Positions 12,055 through 24,765 are shown, numbered from the stretch's first letter. The stretch is DNA of 64,000 bases from Eonycteris spelaea (GCA_003508835.1 PUFA01000092.1:806001-870000), one strand, 5' to 3'. A program made the numbers and translations. The notes: generated by a model from the letters alone, not told the origin.

Positions 12055-12265
12055 AGGAAAATCTAGTCATGTGCTCCCCTAATTAAAACACTTCCCGTAG
12101 TCCTAGGGATAAAGCCCTTCTAGACTTGGCTGTCTCTTATCTCTGAGTTCTAGTCACCAGCAACCTCTTATAGACCCTTGAATCCACTATTTCCTTTTGC
12201 CTAGCCCCTGCCTAGAATCGTCTATAAGTCCCTTTCCCTTGCTCACTCCTTCCTGACCTTTAGAA
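12055..12265 (+). mobile_element. L2/CR1-type LINE fragment (sense)
   Basis: Sense L2 ORF2-end/3'-UTR words: aaaacacttcccgtagtcct ('aaaaccctccagtggctccc'), then gataaagcccttctagactt, then a ctcttatctctgagttctag block and cccctgcctagaatcgtcta ('ttgcctggaatgctct'). Diverged but in collinear order. Confidence 0.6.
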
Positions 12266-13863
12266 ATTTCTATGGGCTCCCAGTGGGAGACTTGAAGGAA
12301 GCTGATGTGAGAACAAAAGGCCCAGAGTGGAAGCTTCAGAGCAAGATGATTAGTTATAGAAAGTATAGGTGACCCAAATTTTTCACATTCTGAAAGTTAT
12401 AACAAACTTATTCCTCAGATATTAGCAGCTCATCAACATCATCAGCAAGCTCATAAACATTGAAAAAAATTTTCAATTAACGCTAGTCTTCATTGGAAGA
12501 AGCCTTAACTAAAGGGCTCCTTCCTTCTTAATTTTATTCTTGAATTAAAATCATTCCTTTCTTAATCCCTTCCTTTCACATACAAAATGCAAGTAACCCA
12601 AACAGTTAAATAAGCTTGTGTATAGAAAACAAAATATTGACACAAAACACCAGTTTAAATCCACTGGAAAATGCTGAGAAGGAGAGAGAAAGAGAGAGAG
12701 AGCAAGGCCTGCTCCCAGCCACAATTTCTTTTACTATTGTTTCTACTCCTTGTTACCAATGGGAGAATTTCATGTCACTTTTCTTTGAATCTGATTGCCA
12801 TTTCTTACTAAGAGTTGGCAGTCAGGATTTAGCTCACTTGGATGCCAAGAAGAAGCCTATCATTTGGAACCCATGTAGAAATGGGAAAAGAGAGGCTAGA
12901 GTTAACCTCAGGTCAGTTGAATTTTACCCCTTTCGAACACGAGAAGGTCCCTTGTTGGGGAGAAAGGGAAAAAAAATTAGAGCATAATGGTGTCCTTTAA
13001 AAACGTAATGTGTGCTAGAAGTTGATCTTATAAATGACCTACCTCTTACTGCAAACAAAACTCCCTCTCTGACATCCTGAGCATGTCAGAGAGAATTCTT
13101 GCTTCTTGAGGTAAAATTAATAACATTTTATTCTCATGTTTCTCTTTTTCAAATGTATGTATATAAAACTTCTCAATGAATCTAAAGAGAAAGCACATTT
13201 TCTGTATTATTACCATCTTTATTATAGTATAAAACTTTGATTTTTATTCAAAAAAGCTTAATTATTTCTTTCTCTTAAGAAATTAAGAGCAACTTTTACT
13301 TTAAAAACTTTTGTCTCGAGTAAGCAAGTAAGCAAAGGAAGTAAAATTCCTGCCTTGAAGCTTCTTAGGTATGATCAGATTATTTGTTTTGTCTTGCTCG
13401 AATGTATGGACTTCCTCAAATCTAATAAAATAGAATTGTTTTAAAAAGAATTAACACAAAGGGAAGAAATCCTAAAGGAATGAAAATTATTTTACTCAGA
13501 GATTTCTCTCTATCAAACCACCAACTAACTATAGACGAGAAATAGACACAATGATTAACCATTAGTGGGTGAATGAATAAAATTGCAGACATCGTTTACA
13601 TCATTATAGACGTACAAAAGCTTCTGTGTATTTTTTCTTCTTCACAAGCATACAGTCAACATGTCTGTCCCCTTTGCAATTTGCAAAGGATTTTCAGATC
13701 TCACATATCCTGAGCCTTGTAACAAAGGCTCCTTCCAGGCCAATGCAGGTGCTTCTACTAAGACATTTTTATCAAAAAATTTCTACTATTCCATTTCAAT
13801 TTTACTCTCTAAACCTTTTTGTGATAACTTAATTTTCACCTTCTTTTAAAAATTTAATTAGCT
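12266..13863. other. No recognisable gene (about 1.6 kb)
   Basis: Contains the longest frame not built purely from simple repeat (12616-12987, 123 codons). It opens at TTG and reads through an AGAG patch into sequence with no family I recognise. A short palindromic pair, gacatcctgagcatgtcaga, lies near 13070. Nothing here supports a gene. Confidence 0.45.
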
Positions 13864-14080
13864 TATCAACCAAATTACCATTTATTGAAAACTTTTATTC
13901 ATAAATGACCTTGTTGGTTCTGAAGTAAAATGATAGACAATATAGTCGCAATCTAAAGGAGTTTGTATCCTATTTGGATAAAAAAGAAAAAAACTAAATA
14001 TTATAAAACTATGACCTACTTAAATAAAGGTTTATGATGCTCAGATAGTGAAGGTAAATACTTAAAGTATCACATATAAA
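13864..14080 (-). mobile_element. Probable L2 fragment (antisense)
   Basis: Antisense L2 3' pattern, diverged: caaattaccatttattgaaa ('caaatatttattgagcac'), then ctaaaggagtttgtatccta ('aaggagcttacagtcta'). Called mainly from the order of these words. Confidence 0.42.
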
Positions 14081-15899
14081 TTAATTTATCAAATCAATGG
14101 CTAAAGAAGAGGTCCTGGTCTGATTGTCCTCAGGCCAAGGATGTGCAATGCATATATTTGATAATTTGAATTTTTAAGGTCCAAGACTATACATTAGAAA
14201 TTTCCACATTGACATAGTAAAATTTTTTTTAATAATCAAAACTCATAGCAACATTGGGCCCACATTTTATGTGGCACAAGTGAGTGGGTTGAAGAAGCAG
14301 CTCTATGTAGATGAGATTTGTTTAACATCGAGGCTCCGCGTAAGGGAATCTCTTGTTAAACCCAGCCCAGCTCATTCCTTATGATCCTGACCTCTGCCTA
14401 CAGCTAAGTTTGCAAGCTGTGTGTTAAACTAATAGTTGCTGTGGACCATTGGAAGATACTATAGGCTTGGGTTCTAAGGTCCCAAAATAAGATGTGAGAC
14501 ACTGAGTTTCAGGGGATAGATGGTAGGATGGCATGAATAAAAGCACCAAGACAAGAAAGCAGAAGGTGTGTTTCATGAGAAGTAGGTAAGCCAGTTGCAT
14601 ATATCACTGTGTTAAGTGCAGCCTCCAAAGTTTCTTAAGGAGGATAGTGCCAATGATATTCTCTTTTATCTCATCTGAACTGCTCTCTAAATAATTACAA
14701 TCTGACTACTGCCGGTCAGAACTTGCTTTTCCTGCTACCCGTTTCACCTTTTCCTGCTAGTCTGCTTTACCTTAAAAGTGGCAGTCCTTGGTGATTTTCA
14801 CCCAGGCTGATTTATCTGCAGCAGATGTGATCTGCTTGACATGGCCAGTGACTGGTGGTCAGAGCCGCCACTAGGATAATACGCATACACTCCTATAGGG
14901 GATAAGCAAGGGGAGAATACCTTTTCACACAGCTGCTCCCATAAGACCTTCTGATAAAAAGTTGTTAAACATGAATGATCTAAAAGTGAAAAAGTGCGTT
15001 TCTGGATAATGCTAAAGTTGAGAGCACTATATCTTAAATATCTGAGTTTTTGTTTAAAGAATGCGTCGGGATTACATAACAGGAAAAATAAAATACATAA
15101 CAGAAAATTTTAAGTGAGCGTAACTGTTCACACTTTTTCAAAAAATTTATTTTTGCTGGCTTAATTAATCTTACCTGAAACTAAAAGATTAATATGAATA
15201 AAGAAAAGAAAAATACAAAAGGACTATTCTTTTGTGTAAAGACATGATCCTTGACTGAAACTTGTATAAACACGACAAAAAGTACCTATGAGGTTGCTGA
15301 TTGCTATTAAATTTTTCAAAATACTGAAGAATGTCAGTCTTTAAAAATTAATTGCTTCACTTTTTGAGTAATTCAATTGCCACATGCAAGTTAATTGAAT
15401 GCATGTCTCTATAAGTACATTAGTCTGTGTGGAAAGAAGTTCAGTGTGCACTTTTGGAATGTACTGCATCTCTTCCCTTTGAAATTTCATGTGGTTCCAG
15501 TTTCCATCTGCTCCTAATTTGATTTAGTGGCAGAGAATGAGCTGAGCTTCTGTACTCAGGCTGAAGCAGGCACACTTCACCAGGCCTGCTTCTGGTATCG
15601 TTCTTCATGTACCAGCTAAAGTTTGCAGAAAACTTTATGTAGACTCAGAAACTTTATGACTTTCTGTTAATAACATCAAAATGTATTTTTGACCTCTTAG
15701 CTGTCAAGTTCACTCAAAGCTATTATGTGACTTTTTAGATAGTTAAATAAATAAATAAGAGTTTCTGCTATAGCTCCTATTTTATATTATTTTAGTTTTT
15801 CTTTTTACATCAGAATCTGTATCATAAAGCAACTGAATTGATTGATTTGAAATAGACTTAGTATTGTCTTTAGGGTCCCTTTGAACTCTCTAGTCTATT
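14081..15899. other. Unassigned, slightly GC-richer patch
   Basis: The 14260-14940 part is less AT-rich than its surroundings. It contains two adjacent 22-23 bp imperfect copies (14726-14747 and 14748-14770) sharing cttttcctgcta. Part of 14480-14615 may be antisense L2 debris. No gene is recognisable, and a regulatory role cannot be judged without conservation data. Confidence 0.4.
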
Positions 15900-16055
15900 C
15901 AGTTCAATTCATCTAATATGTAAGGATCACTTCTATGTTCCAGGCACTGTGATAAGCATTGGCTTAGATCAGTGAATATGACTGACAGAGCCCTTATCTT
16001 CCCTGAGTTTTCAGCTTTTGGAGAAGACAGAGATTAACCATGAAGACCTAAAAAC
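15900..16055 (-). mobile_element. L2 LINE fragment (antisense)
   Basis: Antisense L2 3'-end words in order: tgttccaggcactgtgataa, gcattggcttagatcagtga and agagcccttatcttccctga ('aaatccctgccctcatggagctt'). Confidence 0.7.
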
Positions 16056-16073
16056 CCAAACAGTCTTTATAGT

Positions 16074-16077
<4 letters not shown>

Positions 16078-16114
<37 letters not shown>
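16078..16114. repeat. poly(T), 37 nt uninterrupted
   Basis: The longest homopolymer in the window. It could be the reverse complement of a retroposed poly(A) tail belonging to the unassigned 190 bp on its right, or a simple slippage expansion. An unbroken run of this length implies recent origin or growth. Confidence 0.95.
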
Positions 16115-16117
<3 letters not shown>

Positions 16118-16304
16118 GCTTGCCACTATCCTGTACCCACAGTGTCAAAACAGAACTGGGTGTGATCTCAAAACAGAACTGGGTGTGATCTGCTCCGGCT
16201 GTATTCACCACAAGCATCGAGTGATGTGGATGCTCCCCAGGCAACAATTTTGGTTCCTAGCCTTCTTTTTCCATCCAGACAAAAAGCCATCTATCCATCT
16301 GAGG
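16115..16304 (-). mobile_element. Possible retroposed sequence with minus-strand A-tail
   Basis: About 190 bp of unrecognised sequence lies between the T37 tract and the hAT element. If T37 is an A-tail, this would be a minus-strand retrocopy. No matching target-site duplication was found and the source is unknown. It includes the 23-bp tandem duplication at 16145-16190. Confidence 0.25.
16145..16190. repeat. Exact 23-bp tandem duplication
   Basis: Two identical adjacent 23-bp units, 16145-16167 and 16168-16190, each starting tcaaaacagaac and ending gggtgtgatc. Complete identity indicates a young duplication. Confidence 0.97.
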
Positions 16305-16631
16305 CAGAGGTTGGCAACCATGGCTTGCAGGCCAGATTTGGCCTGTTGCCTGTTTTTGCATGGTCTAAAAGCTCAGAACGATTTTATATTTTTTAATAGT
16401 TGACAGCAAGTCAGGAAAAGAATATTTCATGACATGTGAAAATTTTATGAAAATCAAATTTCAGTGTCCATAAAGTTATATTCAAATAGAGTTATGTTTA
16501 TTCATTTATATATTGTCTATGTTTGCTTTCTTGCTACAATAACAGAGTTGAGTAATTACAACAGAAACTGTAATGGCCCAGCCAGGAATATTTACTATCT
16601 GGCCTTTTACACAGAAGTTTGCCAACCCATG
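16305..16631 (+). mobile_element. hAT-Charlie-type nonautonomous DNA transposon (MER33/MER58-like)
   Basis: Starts at cagaggttggcaacc and ends near gtttgccaaccc, which are inverted-repeat-like termini (consensus form CAGGGGTCGGCAAAC). Internal words are diagnostic: ccagatttggcctgttgcct, aaatttcagtgtccataaag, tatattgtctatgtttgctt, cagagttgagtaattacaac and aatatttactatctggcctt. The length of 327 bp fits a full-length short nonautonomous element. The flanking 8-bp duplication is not clear. Subfamily naming is tentative. Confidence 0.75.
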
Positions 16632-18892
16632 CTTGAAGATGCTATATTATCTCTTTTCTGATTGTTTCCACCCATTATTCACTGTAGACCGTGGGCCATA
16701 CAATATACCATCCCCTCGTCTATTGTTCTCGTTCTTGAACTTTTCTTCAAACAAGTGCATGACAACCTCACTTTAGAAAAACTCTATGACTCATGTTCAA
16801 AACAAGGAGGGAAGATGACACGCCTCTAGCAATCCAGAGGCTTACTCCCTCTGTAAATTTAACTTGACTTCTTTAAGCCCCACAACATGACACAATCATG
16901 CATCTATGCTTAGGGTGTTTCAATTTTAAGGACAAAAACTCATTTTTTTACTTAGCTTTCCCATACTACTACTTTGAATAGGCTGATTCTATGATATAGT
17001 TTAATAAAACATTTTGGCTTTCTACTGTCTAAAATTATCAGGGGCTAAGTTACATAATTTTAAACAAATTTGGCTACCAGATTTATTTTATAATAGTTGT
17101 TCTCCTCTAAAATTTCCATGAATTTCTATAATTAAGAATATTTAGATAATCCTCATTCTTCCTTCTTAGGCATGCATTCTTGGGCCTCCTTTGTCCTTGA
17201 AAGGTAAATAATGTTTTATTGTGTGACTATTAACTAAATAGCACACAGAAAGTTACTTTTACTATTAAAGACAATCTGTGTCTGGTTCACAGTAAGAGTA
17301 CAATAAACAGAAATCATTACTTAAAAAAAAAAAAATACCCAATAGTTGATATATTCTCCAAATGGCAATGTTAGATGAGTATGGCTAGCTCTAGTAAGTG
17401 CTTATTTAGTTATCTAGTTATACTATGTACTCATTGAAACTCCCTAATATATGACAGTGATAACTGATCCGTGTGAGTAGATTATACTATTTAGAATCAA
17501 TTTCTTCATCTTCTATATTTATCTCCATAAAATATGCATGCTTGATTATAACTATCTAATATTTTCACTTTAATGTTTTCCTCACATAGATAATTATTGA
17601 CAATATCGTCTCATATTATAATTTCACATGCCATTTAAATGCTTACTTTAAAATACACTACACATTTTATCTGATTCTCGGTTCCAGATTATTTTGCAGC
17701 AAGTTGTCATTGAAACCATTTTTATTAGATTCTTATTTTTGACAAATAATGTTTCATCATGAAGTAAAACAGTTTGGGGCCAAGAGAAAATTGTTAGGCT
17801 TAACCTAATTCTTTTAATAATATCCAAATGCTTCTACTACCTTTCAAAGATACTTCTCCAATTGTTAATGTTGAGTGCAATTGTATATATTTTTTAAAAT
17901 GTGTGAGCAGCAGGCATCTTATATTTGGCATATGAGGAAAGAAAAAAATAAAAAACAGTAAGCTAGTTCCTCAAAAGATGAAAGAAGCAAACTTACAGAT
18001 CTTGATAATTTTTACCACATTAGTTAGAGGGAGCTAGGTGACGCTGAACTGTTACCTCTGTCAGAAATATTATTTATCCTTGAAAAAACTAGAACAATGG
18101 GTCTAATTTCTGAAAAGCAACTTTGAAAACCAATAATAGCTAAAAGGTAGAACTTTTTAACCTGTGCTTCTGCCAGGTAGTTTCTGAGACTGAAGTGGGT
18201 CGTGAAAGCAGCAGTCTGGCCATGCTCTATGAAAGAGCTGATCCTGTAGAGCAGAACTGATACTGACATGTCACAGAGACGGAAGTTGAAACCCAAGCAT
18301 TTATGTGCTTTTCCCACAGTTTGTGGTTAATTGGTATCTGAACCTGGATCTCAGGGATCTTCTTTTGCTAAGCCTGGGACTAAGACCAAGAGGATATACG
18401 GCACAGTGCTCTTGACCATCTTGACCAGAACCACAAAGAACTGGAAATGTCTCAGGAATGGATGTTCTCTACTGATTTCCAAACCATAGGTATGTCCTCT
18501 TAGGTAATTGTTAGGAAAAATATGATGCTTCTAAAAGAAGTTTCCAAGCCACAGAAACTACATAGAACTGAGACAATATTTGACCTTGTGATCACTTAAT
18601 TTGTGAAACATTGTTGCCTACTTTTTAAATTTTGCATCTTTAAAGAAGAATACACCTCTTTTGCCCTCAGATTGCTAAGGAACTTCAATATACAATTTCT
18701 CTAGGATGGAATTAGAGGGAGAAACATCAAAAAATTGACTAGTTTCTTGATATTTCAGTAATTGTACTAAAATGACAATACCACCCAATTGCAGTATTCA
18801 ATATGTATTTGAATTGTTCTTATAAACTTGAACATTACTTTCCTAGAGTAAGACATTGACTCTAAACTTGTTTTAGTGATTATAAATTCAGT
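16632..18892. other. No recognisable gene or confident repeat (about 2.3 kb)
   Basis: AT-rich DNA. A weak MIR-like 3' end may lie near 17280-17320, followed by an A13 run. The 97-codon minus-strand frame at 18024-18317 has no recognisable motif. Confidence 0.4.
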
Positions 18893-19725
18893 TTGAGTCC
18901 TCAGATGTTTATTGAGTACCTGCTACATTCCAGACCCATGCTACACATGGGGGTGAGTGAATTATGAGTTATTCACCGCCTCTGCTCTTCGAAAGCTTAT
19001 AACCTATTGGAAGAAATAAATTTCTAAGTAAATTAATTTAGTATTATATAGTACAGACTAACTGAGAAGCACTAAGGTTGTGGGAGAGATACTTCGTTCC
19101 AACAAGAAGAAGGCTCCAGGAAGGAGAAACTATGTAGTTGTAAGTATAATAAGACTAAGCTTTATTCAGGGCATATTAGGAGAAATAGCCTAAGCAAACC
19201 CTTAAAATATGAAATTGCATAATGTATACATTCTACAGTATGCAGTGAAATACCGAGGGAGAAAGAAGATGAGGCTAAGGAGGGAGGTCAGGGCTAGGTC
19301 ACAGAGGAATTATTTTATGCTGCACTAAGGAATTCGATTCTATAGGCAACAGGACACCACTTAGGAGAGTTATGTGGCAATATCTTCACTTGAATTAGAT
19401 TTTTTAGATTATATTGTAGAGAGTGGTTGTAAAAGGTACAAGACTAGAGAAAGAGAAAAAGGTAGGAGGCTATTGCACTGCCCAGACAAGAGATGGCAAG
19501 AATCTGACATAGGACAGTGATAGAGAGCAATGTTGGAGATGGAAAGAATAAGATATGAAAAATATTTGAAAAATAAAGTTCCTGGAGTAAAGTGATTGAA
19601 TTTGACATGATTGAAGGAGAGAAGAAGCTAGGGCATGCTTCTGACTAAAGAACAAGTTGGATAGTCAAAGAAATAAAATTAGATGAAAAGGAGAAGTTTC
19701 AAAGATGCATGACTAAAAAGATAAA
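18893..19725 (-). mobile_element. L2 LINE, long antisense fragment (about 830 bp)
   Basis: The antisense L2 3' region is collinear for about 830 bp: tttattgagtacctgctaca, ccagacccatgctacacatg, gctcttcgaaagcttataac, gctccaggaaggagaaac, ggtcagggctaggtcacaga, aggaggctattgcactgccc, gacaagagatggcaagaatc and atgattgaaggagagaagaa. This spans the 3' UTR and the end of ORF2. Many substitutions and indels leave no intact frame. Confidence 0.8.
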
Positions 19726-22700
19726 GAAATTTGTAATTGTTCCATATACATAGCAACCGATATTTATATTTTGAAATATTTCTTTTAGTCTTTACTTTTC
19801 ATATATTTTGTATATAAAGTTCATACTATATTTATTCTGCCTTTTATTTGACAAAAATATCATTACTTGAAAAAAGCATGTTTTCATAATATTAAAAATT
19901 ATTTCAAAATAATTCTCAATAATTACATAATATTTTTGCTGGCGGAGTTGCTATATTTTCTTAGTATTAAACATCTATGAAATAAAACTCTTCCAGAAAT
20001 TAATGAGAACTCCTTGCAAAGGCAGTAGCTATAAATCACATATGACAACTGAATGGATGTTACCTAAAGATTTAGTTAGATTTAAATGCTTATAAAATGT
20101 TCCACAAAGAATGAGATCAATTGACTTAAAAATGAATAGTTCACAGGAGTCTACAAACACAGTTTAAGATTAAAATATAAAAATCTTTCTATTGTTTTAT
20201 TTAAAAGATTAAAGTTCACCATTTGTACTAACATATATTCTGTTTAGAATTTGGCCTTGGAGTTTAAAAGGATATATATGAGATTTGTCATTACCCTTTT
20301 TCATCTTTTCTCTAGTGGTATGGTTCAGAGAAACAAAATTTGAAGATAAAAAAAATATTTCACTAGAGCTGGCCTTAGGAAAATCTACACTGTCAATCAC
20401 ATGGATAAAGTATAGGCTAAGCTACTTAGTGTTTTTCAGAATAGATAATAAATGAAATACAAGAAAAAAAATATAGCCACACATTTATAATTTTCACTTC
20501 TTGGTATAATCTAGAATTATTAAGTATGCAGACAATATTTCCATTATTCTGGGCTTTCTCTCTTTTTTTCTGTCTTCTCAACAGGGAATTTTAGTATACA
20601 TTTTTTACCCTTTGGTTTCATCTTTTGGTAGCTCATGAAAAATGATACATAGGTGGTTTACACTCGGTGCCAGAATCAACACTCCTTCTGTTCCGAAAAG
20701 TAAGGATTTGAAAGCGTTTTTCCTGCTCATAAGGATTTGCTTAAGTATTTATATATCCTGTAATAGTTGGCATCAGTAATATTATTCCTTCATAATTTTG
20801 GATACTTCTATTTAGCATAGCATTCTTCACAACCAGAAAAGCAAACTACTTATAGAGGAATGAATGCAACATTATTTCCAATTGTTTTTCTTCACATCAC
20901 TGTGGAAGTTGCATTTAAATATACTTCATGTATATGTCCTATTTTCTTCAAGTTGAAATTCTAGTAGTTCAATGGGAACATAATACATTTAGACTGTTTA
21001 ATCTTTCACTGACTGATGAAGATCAAGTTCAAACCAAGAATATTCCTTATATACCAAATATTGGTTCATTGTAAGTTTGGACTTAGTAACTTATACCTTT
21101 AAAAGTTGACGGGGAGATCAACTGTTATAAGTAGACAGACACTTCAGGTACTTTTTATACAAAAATAAGTGGACAGAGAAAAAATCTTTGTTGCTCAAAG
21201 GCCTAAGAGTAGAGCTATGCTGTAGAGTACATGGTGTTTCTGTAGGTTTCAGCAAATGGAGGCTATATGATCAACAGATTTTTTCTGCAAAATGAAAGAA
21301 GCTGAGATTTTCAATAATTCTTTTTTGTTGGTTAAGCGATATTTCCTGAGCACAAAGTTAGGACACATGACATAACAAAAAATAGAAATGTGCTTGTGGG
21401 GAAAACAGGGCAGAGTATCTTCAGTGGTACCCTCATAGAAAACCTATATAAACTACAGTGCAGGATCAGGGTATATCCAGTATAGATTAAGGAACTTGCA
21501 TTCTTAACTACAAAATGGCAAAAGACATTGGAAATTATTAGTAGTCTTTGATTCTGTGAATCAAGCATCAAAGAAGACAAAGTACTCAAAATCCTACAAC
21601 ACAGCACATGGAGTTTGCTCAAATTGGATTGTTGTGTTTCATTAGATCTCATATTGTTGACATGCATGATTGGTCCATAAAACTTGGGAACATGTATTAG
21701 CCATGTATTAGTCTACCTGTATTAGTGTGAGGAAAACGCATGAGCCACAGAGACATTTAAAGTCAGGAAATGGAGAAAATTATGGGAAGTTACTATTTGA
21801 GTGAGTCTTTAGCATAAGGCAATTCTCTGATGCTTTCTGGTTACCTAGTGACATATATAAAATATAAACATTAAATGTTCATTATTATTTAAGCCTCCTG
21901 TGTCTTAATATGATTTTGTTAAAGGCCACAGGGCTTACAACATCCATCATAGATCGTTAGCCTATAGCCTAGGCTCAGTGCCACTGGCTCCTCCATTCTG
22001 GCAAAAAAGATGTCGAACACTGTGTAAGGAGAATTTCAGTTTCTTGCTTGACTAAGTTAGCTTCTGATTCATACATTAAGTACTTTGTTCTTTTAAGGAA
22101 TAAAGCATACATCTCTCAGTATTATATAAGCATCATCTTGAAGATATATTTAAGAAGAGTAAATTATTTTTTAAAAGTTCTGGCAGATCTACCCTAATAA
22201 AATTTATGTTGGACCACAAATGTCAACACTATCTAGTAGTCTCTTGATGAATAATGGAATATGTGATGAGTCCTCACCATGGCATAGTTGACTTTATATT
22301 GCCAGAAAAAGTGGATTTTTGACTCTCAAAGCTAAGTCCTATGGAAACAGGTGACTCTTCGTCAGCTTATCAGGGAATGGCAGGAAATGGCCTGTACCTA
22401 TCAGGCAGAGCACAATTAATAGCATGTCATCAGTCAGAGGACAGCACTGCCCTGCTTTCTCAGGCCTTTGGTACTATTTATGGAACTAACCTATACTCAG
22501 GAACCTGTTTTCAATTATTTTAGGTTTCAAGAAAAAAAAGTGTTCTTTATTCAAACCAAAGGGAAGTCACAAGCCTGGCGTGCAAAGCTGAAAATGGCCA
22601 ATTGATTTAGCATGCTTTTTGTACATTTGAGTAGAAATATCCTGACAGGTAACTACTTGAACATGGGGCCATTTAATATAGTATATTGCCATGATTATGA

Positions 22701-23160
22701 ACAGCAAAATACCTTGTTTTTGTGGGCAGGGATATGTCCAAAACAACTTTTTAGTACCAAAATATCTGCACCTTTTGAGAAATGAAACAAGAAACTTGCA
22801 TGGTGTTCGGACCATAGAAACAATCAATAAATAGTTATTGAACAAATTAATGTATAAATAAATGTGAAAATAGAAACTATGTACAAAATTAAGAAACTCA
22901 TTTTTTTATATATTTGTGTGTATGTGGTTTTAATTTCTTTTTAACAGTCTAGCTTTGTATGGTAAAAATTTAAACAGAAAAATGGAAAAGTCTCTTGCTG
23001 TACAGACTGGCCCCTTTCCCATCTCTTATTCTCTAGGGTCATTACTAAAATTTTATTCATTTTTAACAAAATGGATCATATTTTGTGCATTATTTTGCAC
23101 ATTGTTTTATTTCACTTCTTATTTTTGGAGATTTTTTTCCACATTTATCCAGATTGCTTT
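19726..23160. other. Mostly unassigned DNA (about 3.4 kb)
   Basis: AT-rich sequence with no repeat I can name. The part at 22330-22520 is of more balanced composition and is listed among the findings as a possible conserved noncoding patch. The minus-strand frames at 20209-20400, 21332-21667 (111 codons) and 22567-22845 lack recognisable domains. Confidence 0.4.
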
Positions 23161-23161
23161 T

Positions 23162-23176
23162 ACACACACACGCATG

Positions 23177-23205
<29 letters not shown>
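23162..23205. repeat. (CA)n microsatellite
   Basis: CA array interrupted once by cgcatg near its left end, then about 17 clean CA units. Alternating purine/pyrimidine sequence. Confidence 0.97.
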
Positions 23206-23207
<2 letters not shown>

Positions 23208-23359
23208 CTATTTCATTATTTTAAAATTTAATCTAAATATTCTAGTCTACTGCTTAGCTTAACAATAATTTATTTCTAGCTCCCAGCTAATAGGCATTAA
23301 GGTTGCTTGCAGTTCTTTTTTAAATAGTAATTATAAGTAACAATGAATTGAACATCCCT

Positions 23360-23360
23360 C

Positions 23361-23433
<73 letters not shown>

Positions 23434-23434
23434 G
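23360..23434. repeat. Compound (TG)n(TA)n microsatellite
   Basis: About 12 TG units run directly into a TA array, interrupted once by TATTATA near 23407. The TA part is self-complementary and can form a hairpin or cruciform, and the TG part is Z-DNA-prone. Confidence 0.97.
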
Positions 23435-24119
23435 TGCAATTATCTCAGAATAATTGTGGAATAAATTACTAGAATTGAAACAGATGAATCAAAGGAATAT
23501 ACATCTTTAAATTGGGTAGTTACTGCTAAATTGCTATTCCACTATAGACTTATGAGAATTCTTGTGTCTCCACATATTTGCTAACTGGTTAGTAACAAAC
23601 TTTTAACCTTAACTAATCCGAGAAATGAAAAATACAAATTTGTTATCTTAATTTGAAGTTCTATCATAATTATTAGTTTGAATATTTTGTATCTATTGAT
23701 TATGTTTTTATTCTGTGAATTACCCAAGAATTTTTCCAAAAAGATATCAGATAACAATCTGTACTGTATGTATGATAAGATGCTATAACTGAGGAGAAAA
23801 GCACCTTCAAACCCAAGATGGAAATACTTTCTCCTTTTTGTACAAGTATTATGCATTTTTAAGCCAATTTAGGGAACTCTGTCTGAAAGCTACAAAAAAG
23901 TAGAATGTGGATTTTATCCAGACAACTGCAATAAAATACAGAAAAAGGAAACTTTTTTGCTAGTTATTACCCCCATAAGATGAAATTCCAGAAATAACAT
24001 TGTACATTTATTATAGTACATGCCTTTTATTTTTATTCATTAACTTTTAGTTATTGATGGTTTACAAAATCATCAATATAGGAACTAGAAAGGCAAGTAA
24101 CCATATAAAATAAAATGAG
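23435..24119. other. No recognisable feature
   Basis: AT-rich sequence between the compound microsatellite and an L2 fragment. The minus-strand 91-codon frame at 23581-23856 shows no recognisable family. Confidence 0.4.
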
Positions 24120-24545
24120 AGTGAATTAAACAAAAATACTTCCTCATAAGGCATTTATAGTGTTTTGAGAAGAAACAGGAGAGGAAAATAAATAATAGGT
24201 TAGGGATCTTACTTGAGTACTAAGGAATTTGGACTGCATGTGGGGCAATAAGAAGTGACTGCAGATAAGTGACAATACTCACACTTCTCTGTAAGCAAAT
24301 TATTCTGAAAGCAATTTGAATGAAGAGAAGAGAGGGGCTAGAGAGGGAAAAACTAATTAGGAGGCTATTACCTTCTATAGGTAACAAAAAGATAGAGACT
24401 CCAACAGTGGCAATGGGAATGACAAGCTGGGAATTATCAATTAGATTCTTGGGGGGTGCTCAATTATCAGGAGCAGACCCTGGATATGATGGAACCATCA
24501 AAGCCAAGGAAGGGATGAATCCCAAAATGAAAGGGACATCAAAAG
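24120..24545 (-). mobile_element. L2 LINE fragment (antisense)
   Basis: Antisense L2 ORF2/3'-UTR words: tactaaggaatttggactgc ('gtaaggactttggcttt'), gtgacaatactcacacttct and aactaattaggaggctatta ('accagttaggaggctattgca'). Frames inside this region are shadows of the repeat. Confidence 0.65.
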
Positions 24546-24634
24546 TGTAAGATGCTACAGACTAATAAATCCTTTACCATAGCATATCTTTATTCATTAT
24601 GTGGTAAGAAAGCATGTCATTATTATCTTCATCC

Positions 24635-24765
24635 AATCAGTGAATACTCATTGAATTCCTGCCATACCAAATACTATAATATGTTGTTGATAAAAGGGTG
24701 AGAAAAATTAGTGAGGTCCTTAAAACTCCCAGAGAGAGCACGGAATTGAAAGAAATAATGGCACC
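24635..24765 (-). mobile_element. L2 LINE 3'-end fragment (antisense)
   Basis: Antisense L2 terminus: ccaatcagtgaatactcatt, gaattcctgccataccaaat, ttgataaaagggtgagaaaa and gtccttaaaactcccagaga. Same family and orientation as the fragment on its left. Since the segments are out of normal order, they are probably separate insertions or a rearranged copy. Confidence 0.6.

Noticed and set aside
12616..12987. 123-codon frame
   Set aside because: It opens at TTG, not ATG, passes through a GA microsatellite giving ERERERE, and shows no domain or gene context.
18024..18317. 97-codon minus-strand frame as a gene
   Set aside because: No recognisable motif, no supporting context, and composition typical of chance frames.
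22955..23262. Frames ending in THTHTHTH or HTHTHTHT
   Set aside because: The terminal part is the CA microsatellite and the rest has no recognisable similarity.
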